From Baylisascaris procyonis (taxonomy: Eukaryota > Nematoda > Chromadorea > Rhabditida > Ascarididae), in assembly GCA_037389465.1 (NCBI GenBank), contig JAZARR010000152.1, positions 1,785,147 through 1,849,146 on the forward strand: DNA of 64,000 bases, given 5' to 3'. The first letter of the stretch is position 1, and each line of letters starts with the position of its first letter. The notes beneath the pieces are model-generated. The model saw only the letters and a list, made by a program, of their open reading frames with translations, was not told where the DNA came from and made no database searches. Made by a program: the position numbers and the translations under genes. This document shows, one piece after another, positions 24,001-36,000 of the stretch.

Positions 24001-27000
24001 AAGCCTAAGCCTAAGCCTAAGCCTAAGCCTAAGCCTAAGCCTAAGCCTAAGCCTAAGCCTAAGCCTAAGCCTAAGCCTAAGCCTAAGCCTAAGCCTAAGC
24101 CTAAGCCTAAGCCTAAGCCTAAGCCTAAGCCTAAGCCTAAGCCTAAGCCTAAGCCTAAGCCTAAGCCTAAGCCTAAGCCTAAGCCTAAGCCTAAGCCTAA
24201 GCCTAAGCCTAAGCCTAAGCCTAAGCCTAAGCCTAAGCCTAAGCCTAAGCCTAAGCCTAAGCCTAAGCCTAAGCCTAAGCCTAAGCCTAAGCCTAAGCCT
24301 AAGCCTAAGCCTAAGCCTAAGCCTAAGCCTAAGCCTAAGCCTAAGCCTAAGCCTAAGCCTAAGCCTAAGCCTAAGCCTAAGCCTAAGCCTAAGCCTAAGC
24401 CTAAGCCTAAGCCTAAGCCTAAGCCTAAGCCTAAGCCTAAGCCTAAGCCTAAGCCTAAGCCTAAGCCTAAGCCTAAGCCTAAGCCTAAGCCTAAGCCTAA
24501 GCCTAAGCCTAAGCCTAAGCCTAAGCCTAAGCCTAAGCCTAAGCCTAAGCCTAAGCCTAAGCCTAAGCCTAAGCCTAAGCCTAAGCCTAAGCCTAAGCCT
24601 AAGCCTAAGCCTAAGCCTAAGCCTAAGCCTAAGCCTAAGCCTAAGCCTAAGCCTAAGCCTAAGCCTAAGCCTAAGCCTAAGCCTAAGCCTAAGCCTAAGC
24701 CTAAGCCTAAGCCTAAGCCTAAGCCTAAGCCTAAGCCTAAGCCTAAGCCTAAGCCTAAGCCTAAGCCTAAGCCTAAGCCTAAGCCTAAGCCTAAGCCTAA
24801 GCCTAAGCCTAAGCCTAAGCCTAAGCCTAAGCCTAAGCCTAAGCCTAAGCCTAAGCCTAAGCCTAAGCCTAAGCCTAAGCCTAAGCCTAAGCCTAAGCCT
24901 AAGCCTAAGCCTAAGCCTAAGCCTAAGCCTAAGCCTAAGCCTAAGCCTAAGCCTAAGCCTAAGCCTAAGCCTAAGCCTAAGCCTAAGCCTAAGCCTAAGC
25001 CTAAGCCTAAGCCTAAGCCTAAGCCTAAGCCTAAGCCTAAGCCTAAGCCTAAGCCTAAGCCTAAGCCTAAGCCTAAGCCTAAGCCTAAGCCTAAGCCTAA
25101 GCCTAAGCCTAAGCCTAAGCCTAAGCCTAAGCCTAAGCCTAAGCCTAAGCCTAAGCCTAAGCCTAAGCCTAAGCCTAAGCCTAAGCCTAAGCCTAAGCCT
25201 AAGCCTAAGCCTAAGCCTAAGCCTAAGCCTAAGCCTAAGCCTAAGCCTAAGCCTAAGCCTAAGCCTAAGCCTAAGCCTAAGCCTAAGCCTAAGCCTAAGC
25301 CTAAGCCTAAGCCTAAGCCTAAGCCTAAGCCTAAGCCTAAGCCTAAGCCTAAGCCTAAGCCTAAGCCTAAGCCTAAGCCTAAGCCTAAGCCTAAGCCTAA
25401 GCCTAAGCCTAAGCCTAAGCCTAAGCCTAAGCCTAAGCCTAAGCCTAAGCCTAAGCCTAAGCCTAAGCCTAAGCCTAAGCCTAAGCCTAAGCCTAAGCCT
25501 AAGCCTAAGCCTAAGCCTAAGCCTAAGCCTAAGCCTAAGCCTAAGCCTAAGCCTAAGCCTAAGCCTAAGCCTAAGCCTAAGCCTAAGCCTAAGCCTAAGC
25601 CTAAGCCTAAGCCTAAGCCTAAGCCTAAGCCTAAGCCTAAGCCTAAGCCTAAGCCTAAGCCTAAGCCTAAGCCTAAGCCTAAGCCTAAGCCTAAGCCTAA
25701 GCCTAAGCCTAAGCCTAAGCCTAAGCCTAAGCCTAAGCCTAAGCCTAAGCCTAAGCCTAAGCCTAAGCCTAAGCCTAAGCCTAAGCCTAAGCCTAAGCCT
25801 AAGCCTAAGCCTAAGCCTAAGCCTAAGCCTAAGCCTAAGCCTAAGCCTAAGCCTAAGCCTAAGCCTAAGCCTAAGCCTAAGCCTAAGCCTAAGCCTAAGC
25901 CTAAGCCTAAGCCTAAGCCTAAGCCTAAGCCTAAGCCTAAGCCTAAGCCTAAGCCTAAGCCTAAGCCTAAGCCTAAGCCTAAGCCTAAGCCTAAGCCTAA
26001 GCCTAAGCCTAAGCCTAAGCCTAAGCCTAAGCCTAAGCCTAAGCCTAAGCCTAAGCCTAAGCCTAAGCCTAAGCCTAAGCCTAAGCCTAAGCCTAAGCCT
26101 AAGCCTAAGCCTAAGCCTAAGCCTAAGCCTAAGCCTAAGCCTAAGCCTAAGCCTAAGCCTAAGCCTAAGCCTAAGCCTAAGCCTAAGCCTAAGCCTAAGC
26201 CTAAGCCTAAGCCTAAGCCTAAGCCTAAGCCTAAGCCTAAGCCTAAGCCTAAGCCTAAGCCTAAGCCTAAGCCTAAGCCTAAGCCTAAGCCTAAGCCTAA
26301 GCCTAAGCCTAAGCCTAAGCCTAAGCCTAAGCCTAAGCCTAAGCCTAAGCCTAAGCCTAAGCCTAAGCCTAAGCCTAAGCCTAAGCCTAAGCCTAAGCCT
26401 AAGCCTAAGCCTAAGCCTAAGCCTAAGCCTAAGCCTAAGCCTAAGCCTAAGCCTAAGCCTAAGCCTAAGCCTAAGCCTAAGCCTAAGCCTAAGCCTAAGC
26501 CTAAGCCTAAGCCTAAGCCTAAGCCTAAGCCTAAGCCTAAGCCTAAGCCTAAGCCTAAGCCTAAGCCTAAGCCTAAGCCTAAGCCTAAGCCTAAGCCTAA
26601 GCCTAAGCCTAAGCCTAAGCCTAAGCCTAAGCCTAAGCCTAAGCCTAAGCCTAAGCCTAAGCCTAAGCCTAAGCCTAAGCCTAAGCCTAAGCCTAAGCCT
26701 AAGCCTAAGCCTAAGCCTAAGCCTAAGCCTAAGCCTAAGCCTAAGCCTAAGCCTAAGCCTAAGCCTAAGCCTAAGCCTAAGCCTAAGCCTAAGCCTAAGC
26801 CTAAGCCTAAGCCTAAGCCTAAGCCTAAGCCTAAGCCTAAGCCTAAGCCTAAGCCTAAGCCTAAGCCTAAGCCTAAGCCTAAGCCTAAGCCTAAGCCTAA
26901 GCCTAAGCCTAAGCCTAAGCCTAAGCCTAAGCCTAAGCCTAAGCCTAAGCCTAAGCCTAAGCCTAAGCCTAAGCCTAAGCCTAAGCCTAAGCCTAAGCCT

Positions 27001-30000
27001 AAGCCTAAGCCTAAGCCTAAGCCTAAGCCTAAGCCTAAGCCTAAGCCTAAGCCTAAGCCTAAGCCTAAGCCTAAGCCTAAGCCTAAGCCTAAGCCTAAGC
27101 CTAAGCCTAAGCCTAAGCCTAAGCCTAAGCCTAAGCCTAAGCCTAAGCCTAAGCCTAAGCCTAAGCCTAAGCCTAAGCCTAAGCCTAAGCCTAAGCCTAA
27201 GCCTAAGCCTAAGCCTAAGCCTAAGCCTAAGCCTAAGCCTAAGCCTAAGCCTAAGCCTAAGCCTAAGCCTAAGCCTAAGCCTAAGCCTAAGCCTAAGCCT
27301 AAGCCTAAGCCTAAGCCTAAGCCTAAGCCTAAGCCTAAGCCTAAGCCTAAGCCTAAGCCTAAGCCTAAGCCTAAGCCTAAGCCTAAGCCTAAGCCTAAGC
27401 CTAAGCCTAAGCCTAAGCCTAAGCCTAAGCCTAAGCCTAAGCCTAAGCCTAAGCCTAAGCCTAAGCCTAAGCCTAAGCCTAAGCCTAAGCCTAAGCCTAA
27501 GCCTAAGCCTAAGCCTAAGCCTAAGCCTAAGCCTAAGCCTAAGCCTAAGCCTAAGCCTAAGCCTAAGCCTAAGCCTAAGCCTAAGCCTAAGCCTAAGCCT
27601 AAGCCTAAGCCTAAGCCTAAGCCTAAGCCTAAGCCTAAGCCTAAGCCTAAGCCTAAGCCTAAGCCTAAGCCTAAGCCTAAGCCTAAGCCTAAGCCTAAGC
27701 CTAAGCCTAAGCCTAAGCCTAAGCCTAAGCCTAAGCCTAAGCCTAAGCCTAAGCCTAAGCCTAAGCCTAAGCCTAAGCCTAAGCCTAAGCCTAAGCCTAA
27801 GCCTAAGCCTAAGCCTAAGCCTAAGCCTAAGCCTAAGCCTAAGCCTAAGCCTAAGCCTAAGCCTAAGCCTAAGCCTAAGCCTAAGCCTAAGCCTAAGCCT
27901 AAGCCTAAGCCTAAGCCTAAGCCTAAGCCTAAGCCTAAGCCTAAGCCTAAGCCTAAGCCTAAGCCTAAGCCTAAGCCTAAGCCTAAGCCTAAGCCTAAGC
28001 CTAAGCCTAAGCCTAAGCCTAAGCCTAAGCCTAAGCCTAAGCCTAAGCCTAAGCCTAAGCCTAAGCCTAAGCCTAAGCCTAAGCCTAAGCCTAAGCCTAA
28101 GCCTAAGCCTAAGCCTAAGCCTAAGCCTAAGCCTAAGCCTAAGCCTAAGCCTAAGCCTAAGCCTAAGCCTAAGCCTAAGCCTAAGCCTAAGCCTAAGCCT
28201 AAGCCTAAGCCTAAGCCTAAGCCTAAGCCTAAGCCTAAGCCTAAGCCTAAGCCTAAGCCTAAGCCTAAGCCTAAGCCTAAGCCTAAGCCTAAGCCTAAGC
28301 CTAAGCCTAAGCCTAAGCCTAAGCCTAAGCCTAAGCCTAAGCCTAAGCCTAAGCCTAAGCCTAAGCCTAAGCCTAAGCCTAAGCCTAAGCCTAAGCCTAA
28401 GCCTAAGCCTAAGCCTAAGCCTAAGCCTAAGCCTAAGCCTAAGCCTAAGCCTAAGCCTAAGCCTAAGCCTAAGCCTAAGCCTAAGCCTAAGCCTAAGCCT
28501 AAGCCTAAGCCTAAGCCTAAGCCTAAGCCTAAGCCTAAGCCTAAGCCTAAGCCTAAGCCTAAGCCTAAGCCTAAGCCTAAGCCTAAGCCTAAGCCTAAGC
28601 CTAAGCCTAAGCCTAAGCCTAAGCCTAAGCCTAAGCCTAAGCCTAAGCCTAAGCCTAAGCCTAAGCCTAAGCCTAAGCCTAAGCCTAAGCCTAAGCCTAA
28701 GCCTAAGCCTAAGCCTAAGCCTAAGCCTAAGCCTAAGCCTAAGCCTAAGCCTAAGCCTAAGCCTAAGCCTAAGCCTAAGCCTAAGCCTAAGCCTAAGCCT
28801 AAGCCTAAGCCTAAGCCTAAGCCTAAGCCTAAGCCTAAGCCTAAGCCTAAGCCTAAGCCTAAGCCTAAGCCTAAGCCTAAGCCTAAGCCTAAGCCTAAGC
28901 CTAAGCCTAAGCCTAAGCCTAAGCCTAAGCCTAAGCCTAAGCCTAAGCCTAAGCCTAAGCCTAAGCCTAAGCCTAAGCCTAAGCCTAAGCCTAAGCCTAA
29001 GCCTAAGCCTAAGCCTAAGCCTAAGCCTAAGCCTAAGCCTAAGCCTAAGCCTAAGCCTAAGCCTAAGCCTAAGCCTAAGCCTAAGCCTAAGCCTAAGCCT
29101 AAGCCTAAGCCTAAGCCTAAGCCTAAGCCTAAGCCTAAGCCTAAGCCTAAGCCTAAGCCTAAGCCTAAGCCTAAGCCTAAGCCTAAGCCTAAGCCTAAGC
29201 CTAAGCCTAAGCCTAAGCCTAAGCCTAAGCCTAAGCCTAAGCCTAAGCCTAAGCCTAAGCCTAAGCCTAAGCCTAAGCCTAAGCCTAAGCCTAAGCCTAA
29301 GCCTAAGCCTAAGCCTAAGCCTAAGCCTAAGCCTAAGCCTAAGCCTAAGCCTAAGCCTAAGCCTAAGCCTAAGCCTAAGCCTAAGCCTAAGCCTAAGCCT
29401 AAGCCTAAGCCTAAGCCTAAGCCTAAGCCTAAGCCTAAGCCTAAGCCTAAGCCTAAGCCTAAGCCTAAGCCTAAGCCTAAGCCTAAGCCTAAGCCTAAGC
29501 CTAAGCCTAAGCCTAAGCCTAAGCCTAAGCCTAAGCCTAAGCCTAAGCCTAAGCCTAAGCCTAAGCCTAAGCCTAAGCCTAAGCCTAAGCCTAAGCCTAA
29601 GCCTAAGCCTAAGCCTAAGCCTAAGCCTAAGCCTAAGCCTAAGCCTAAGCCTAAGCCTAAGCCTAAGCCTAAGCCTAAGCCTAAGCCTAAGCCTAAGCCT
29701 AAGCCTAAGCCTAAGCCTAAGCCTAAGCCTAAGCCTAAGCCTAAGCCTAAGCCTAAGCCTAAGCCTAAGCCTAAGCCTAAGCCTAAGCCTAAGCCTAAGC
29801 CTAAGCCTAAGCCTAAGCCTAAGCCTAAGCCTAAGCCTAAGCCTAAGCCTAAGCCTAAGCCTAAGCCTAAGCCTAAGCCTAAGCCTAAGCCTAAGCCTAA
29901 GCCTAAGCCTAAGCCTAAGCCTAAGCCTAAGCCTAAGCCTAAGCCTAAGCCTAAGCCTAAGCCTAAGCCTAAGCCTAAGCCTAAGCCTAAGCCTAAGCCT

Positions 30001-33000
30001 AAGCCTAAGCCTAAGCCTAAGCCTAAGCCTAAGCCTAAGCCTAAGCCTAAGCCTAAGCCTAAGCCTAAGCCTAAGCCTAAGCCTAAGCCTAAGCCTAAGC
30101 CTAAGCCTAAGCCTAAGCCTAAGCCTAAGCCTAAGCCTAAGCCTAAGCCTAAGCCTAAGCCTAAGCCTAAGCCTAAGCCTAAGCCTAAGCCTAAGCCTAA
30201 GCCTAAGCCTAAGCCTAAGCCTAAGCCTAAGCCTAAGCCTAAGCCTAAGCCTAAGCCTAAGCCTAAGCCTAAGCCTAAGCCTAAGCCTAAGCCTAAGCCT
30301 AAGCCTAAGCCTAAGCCTAAGCCTAAGCCTAAGCCTAAGCCTAAGCCTAAGCCTAAGCCTAAGCCTAAGCCTAAGCCTAAGCCTAAGCCTAAGCCTAAGC
30401 CTAAGCCTAAGCCTAAGCCTAAGCCTAAGCCTAAGCCTAAGCCTAAGCCTAAGCCTAAGCCTAAGCCTAAGCCTAAGCCTAAGCCTAAGCCTAAGCCTAA
30501 GCCTAAGCCTAAGCCTAAGCCTAAGCCTAAGCCTAAGCCTAAGCCTAAGCCTAAGCCTAAGCCTAAGCCTAAGCCTAAGCCTAAGCCTAAGCCTAAGCCT
30601 AAGCCTAAGCCTAAGCCTAAGCCTAAGCCTAAGCCTAAGCCTAAGCCTAAGCCTAAGCCTAAGCCTAAGCCTAAGCCTAAGCCTAAGCCTAAGCCTAAGC
30701 CTAAGCCTAAGCCTAAGCCTAAGCCTAAGCCTAAGCCTAAGCCTAAGCCTAAGCCTAAGCCTAAGCCTAAGCCTAAGCCTAAGCCTAAGCCTAAGCCTAA
30801 GCCTAAGCCTAAGCCTAAGCCTAAGCCTAAGCCTAAGCCTAAGCCTAAGCCTAAGCCTAAGCCTAAGCCTAAGCCTAAGCCTAAGCCTAAGCCTAAGCCT
30901 AAGCCTAAGCCTAAGCCTAAGCCTAAGCCTAAGCCTAAGCCTAAGCCTAAGCCTAAGCCTAAGCCTAAGCCTAAGCCTAAGCCTAAGCCTAAGCCTAAGC
31001 CTAAGCCTAAGCCTAAGCCTAAGCCTAAGCCTAAGCCTAAGCCTAAGCCTAAGCCTAAGCCTAAGCCTAAGCCTAAGCCTAAGCCTAAGCCTAAGCCTAA
31101 GCCTAAGCCTAAGCCTAAGCCTAAGCCTAAGCCTAAGCCTAAGCCTAAGCCTAAGCCTAAGCCTAAGCCTAAGCCTAAGCCTAAGCCTAAGCCTAAGCCT
31201 AAGCCTAAGCCTAAGCCTAAGCCTAAGCCTAAGCCTAAGCCTAAGCCTAAGCCTAAGCCTAAGCCTAAGCCTAAGCCTAAGCCTAAGCCTAAGCCTAAGC
31301 CTAAGCCTAAGCCTAAGCCTAAGCCTAAGCCTAAGCCTAAGCCTAAGCCTAAGCCTAAGCCTAAGCCTAAGCCTAAGCCTAAGCCTAAGCCTAAGCCTAA
31401 GCCTAAGCCTAAGCCTAAGCCTAAGCCTAAGCCTAAGCCTAAGCCTAAGCCTAAGCCTAAGCCTAAGCCTAAGCCTAAGCCTAAGCCTAAGCCTAAGCCT
31501 AAGCCTAAGCCTAAGCCTAAGCCTAAGCCTAAGCCTAAGCCTAAGCCTAAGCCTAAGCCTAAGCCTAAGCCTAAGCCTAAGCCTAAGCCTAAGCCTAAGC
31601 CTAAGCCTAAGCCTAAGCCTAAGCCTAAGCCTAAGCCTAAGCCTAAGCCTAAGCCTAAGCCTAAGCCTAAGCCTAAGCCTAAGCCTAAGCCTAAGCCTAA
31701 GCCTAAGCCTAAGCCTAAGCCTAAGCCTAAGCCTAAGCCTAAGCCTAAGCCTAAGCCTAAGCCTAAGCCTAAGCCTAAGCCTAAGCCTAAGCCTAAGCCT
31801 AAGCCTAAGCCTAAGCCTAAGCCTAAGCCTAAGCCTAAGCCTAAGCCTAAGCCTAAGCCTAAGCCTAAGCCTAAGCCTAAGCCTAAGCCTAAGCCTAAGC
31901 CTAAGCCTAAGCCTAAGCCTAAGCCTAAGCCTAAGCCTAAGCCTAAGCCTAAGCCTAAGCCTAAGCCTAAGCCTAAGCCTAAGCCTAAGCCTAAGCCTAA
32001 GCCTAAGCCTAAGCCTAAGCCTAAGCCTAAGCCTAAGCCTAAGCCTAAGCCTAAGCCTAAGCCTAAGCCTAAGCCTAAGCCTAAGCCTAAGCCTAAGCCT
32101 AAGCCTAAGCCTAAGCCTAAGCCTAAGCCTAAGCCTAAGCCTAAGCCTAAGCCTAAGCCTAAGCCTAAGCCTAAGCCTAAGCCTAAGCCTAAGCCTAAGC
32201 CTAAGCCTAAGCCTAAGCCTAAGCCTAAGCCTAAGCCTAAGCCTAAGCCTAAGCCTAAGCCTAAGCCTAAGCCTAAGCCTAAGCCTAAGCCTAAGCCTAA
32301 GCCTAAGCCTAAGCCTAAGCCTAAGCCTAAGCCTAAGCCTAAGCCTAAGCCTAAGCCTAAGCCTAAGCCTAAGCCTAAGCCTAAGCCTAAGCCTAAGCCT
32401 AAGCCTAAGCCTAAGCCTAAGCCTAAGCCTAAGCCTAAGCCTAAGCCTAAGCCTAAGCCTAAGCCTAAGCCTAAGCCTAAGCCTAAGCCTAAGCCTAAGC
32501 CTAAGCCTAAGCCTAAGCCTAAGCCTAAGCCTAAGCCTAAGCCTAAGCCTAAGCCTAAGCCTAAGCCTAAGCCTAAGCCTAAGCCTAAGCCTAAGCCTAA
32601 GCCTAAGCCTAAGCCTAAGCCTAAGCCTAAGCCTAAGCCTAAGCCTAAGCCTAAGCCTAAGCCTAAGCCTAAGCCTAAGCCTAAGCCTAAGCCTAAGCCT
32701 AAGCCTAAGCCTAAGCCTAAGCCTAAGCCTAAGCCTAAGCCTAAGCCTAAGCCTAAGCCTAAGCCTAAGCCTAAGCCTAAGCCTAAGCCTAAGCCTAAGC
32801 CTAAGCCTAAGCCTAAGCCTAAGCCTAAGCCTAAGCCTAAGCCTAAGCCTAAGCCTAAGCCTAAGCCTAAGCCTAAGCCTAAGCCTAAGCCTAAGCCTAA
32901 GCCTAAGCCTAAGCCTAAGCCTAAGCCTAAGCCTAAGCCTAAGCCTAAGCCTAAGCCTAAGCCTAAGCCTAAGCCTAAGCCTAAGCCTAAGCCTAAGCCT

Positions 33001-36000
33001 AAGCCTAAGCCTAAGCCTAAGCCTAAGCCTAAGCCTAAGCCTAAGCCTAAGCCTAAGCCTAAGCCTAAGCCTAAGCCTAAGCCTAAGCCTAAGCCTAAGC
33101 CTAAGCCTAAGCCTAAGCCTAAGCCTAAGCCTAAGCCTAAGCCTAAGCCTAAGCCTAAGCCTAAGCCTAAGCCTAAGCCTAAGCCTAAGCCTAAGCCTAA
33201 GCCTAAGCCTAAGCCTAAGCCTAAGCCTAAGCCTAAGCCTAAGCCTAAGCCTAAGCCTAAGCCTAAGCCTAAGCCTAAGCCTAAGCCTAAGCCTAAGCCT
33301 AAGCCTAAGCCTAAGCCTAAGCCTAAGCCTAAGCCTAAGCCTAAGCCTAAGCCTAAGCCTAAGCCTAAGCCTAAGCCTAAGCCTAAGCCTAAGCCTAAGC
33401 CTAAGCCTAAGCCTAAGCCTAAGCCTAAGCCTAAGCCTAAGCCTAAGCCTAAGCCTAAGCCTAAGCCTAAGCCTAAGCCTAAGCCTAAGCCTAAGCCTAA
33501 GCCTAAGCCTAAGCCTAAGCCTAAGCCTAAGCCTAAGCCTAAGCCTAAGCCTAAGCCTAAGCCTAAGCCTAAGCCTAAGCCTAAGCCTAAGCCTAAGCCT
33601 AAGCCTAAGCCTAAGCCTAAGCCTAAGCCTAAGCCTAAGCCTAAGCCTAAGCCTAAGCCTAAGCCTAAGCCTAAGCCTAAGCCTAAGCCTAAGCCTAAGC
33701 CTAAGCCTAAGCCTAAGCCTAAGCCTAAGCCTAAGCCTAAGCCTAAGCCTAAGCCTAAGCCTAAGCCTAAGCCTAAGCCTAAGCCTAAGCCTAAGCCTAA
33801 GCCTAAGCCTAAGCCTAAGCCTAAGCCTAAGCCTAAGCCTAAGCCTAAGCCTAAGCCTAAGCCTAAGCCTAAGCCTAAGCCTAAGCCTAAGCCTAAGCCT
33901 AAGCCTAAGCCTAAGCCTAAGCCTAAGCCTAAGCCTAAGCCTAAGCCTAAGCCTAAGCCTAAGCCTAAGCCTAAGCCTAAGCCTAAGCCTAAGCCTAAGC
34001 CTAAGCCTAAGCCTAAGCCTAAGCCTAAGCCTAAGCCTAAGCCTAAGCCTAAGCCTAAGCCTAAGCCTAAGCCTAAGCCTAAGCCTAAGCCTAAGCCTAA
34101 GCCTAAGCCTAAGCCTAAGCCTAAGCCTAAGCCTAAGCCTAAGCCTAAGCCTAAGCCTAAGCCTAAGCCTAAGCCTAAGCCTAAGCCTAAGCCTAAGCCT
34201 AAGCCTAAGCCTAAGCCTAAGCCTAAGCCTAAGCCTAAGCCTAAGCCTAAGCCTAAGCCTAAGCCTAAGCCTAAGCCTAAGCCTAAGCCTAAGCCTAAGC
34301 CTAAGCCTAAGCCTAAGCCTAAGCCTAAGCCTAAGCCTAAGCCTAAGCCTAAGCCTAAGCCTAAGCCTAAGCCTAAGCCTAAGCCTAAGCCTAAGCCTAA
34401 GCCTAAGCCTAAGCCTAAGCCTAAGCCTAAGCCTAAGCCTAAGCCTAAGCCTAAGCCTAAGCCTAAGCCTAAGCCTAAGCCTAAGCCTAAGCCTAAGCCT
34501 AAGCCTAAGCCTAAGCCTAAGCCTAAGCCTAAGCCTAAGCCTAAGCCTAAGCCTAAGCCTAAGCCTAAGCCTAAGCCTAAGCCTAAGCCTAAGCCTAAGC
34601 CTAAGCCTAAGCCTAAGCCTAAGCCTAAGCCTAAGCCTAAGCCTAAGCCTAAGCCTAAGCCTAAGCCTAAGCCTAAGCCTAAGCCTAAGCCTAAGCCTAA
34701 GCCTAAGCCTAAGCCTAAGCCTAAGCCTAAGCCTAAGCCTAAGCCTAAGCCTAAGCCTAAGCCTAAGCCTAAGCCTAAGCCTAAGCCTAAGCCTAAGCCT
34801 AAGCCTAAGCCTAAGCCTAAGCCTAAGCCTAAGCCTAAGCCTAAGCCTAAGCCTAAGCCTAAGCCTAAGCCTAAGCCTAAGCCTAAGCCTAAGCCTAAGC
34901 CTAAGCCTAAGCCTAAGCCTAAGCCTAAGCCTAAGCCTAAGCCTAAGCCTAAGCCTAAGCCTAAGCCTAAGCCTAAGCCTAAGCCTAAGCCTAAGCCTAA
35001 GCCTAAGCCTAAGCCTAAGCCTAAGCCTAAGCCTAAGCCTAAGCCTAAGCCTAAGCCTAAGCCTAAGCCTAAGCCTAAGCCTAAGCCTAAGCCTAAGCCT
35101 AAGCCTAAGCCTAAGCCTAAGCCTAAGCCTAAGCCTAAGCCTAAGCCTAAGCCTAAGCCTAAGCCTAAGCCTAAGCCTAAGCCTAAGCCTAAGCCTAAGC
35201 CTAAGCCTAAGCCTAAGCCTAAGCCTAAGCCTAAGCCTAAGCCTAAGCCTAAGCCTAAGCCTAAGCCTAAGCCTAAGCCTAAGCCTAAGCCTAAGCCTAA
35301 GCCTAAGCCTAAGCCTAAGCCTAAGCCTAAGCCTAAGCCTAAGCCTAAGCCTAAGCCTAAGCCTAAGCCTAAGCCTAAGCCTAAGCCTAAGCCTAAGCCT
35401 AAGCCTAAGCCTAAGCCTAAGCCTAAGCCTAAGCCTAAGCCTAAGCCTAAGCCTAAGCCTAAGCCTAAGCCTAAGCCTAAGCCTAAGCCTAAGCCTAAGC
35501 CTAAGCCTAAGCCTAAGCCTAAGCCTAAGCCTAAGCCTAAGCCTAAGCCTAAGCCTAAGCCTAAGCCTAAGCCTAAGCCTAAGCCTAAGCCTAAGCCTAA
35601 GCCTAAGCCTAAGCCTAAGCCTAAGCCTAAGCCTAAGCCTAAGCCTAAGCCTAAGCCTAAGCCTAAGCCTAAGCCTAAGCCTAAGCCTAAGCCTAAGCCT
35701 AAGCCTAAGCCTAAGCCTAAGCCTAAGCCTAAGCCTAAGCCTAAGCCTAAGCCTAAGCCTAAGCCTAAGCCTAAGCCTAAGCCTAAGCCTAAGCCTAAGC
35801 CTAAGCCTAAGCCTAAGCCTAAGCCTAAGCCTAAGCCTAAGCCTAAGCCTAAGCCTAAGCCTAAGCCTAAGCCTAAGCCTAAGCCTAAGCCTAAGCCTAA
35901 GCCTAAGCCTAAGCCTAAGCCTAAGCCTAAGCCTAAGCCTAAGCCTAAGCCTAAGCCTAAGCCTAAGCCTAAGCCTAAGCCTAAGCCTAAGCCTAAGCCT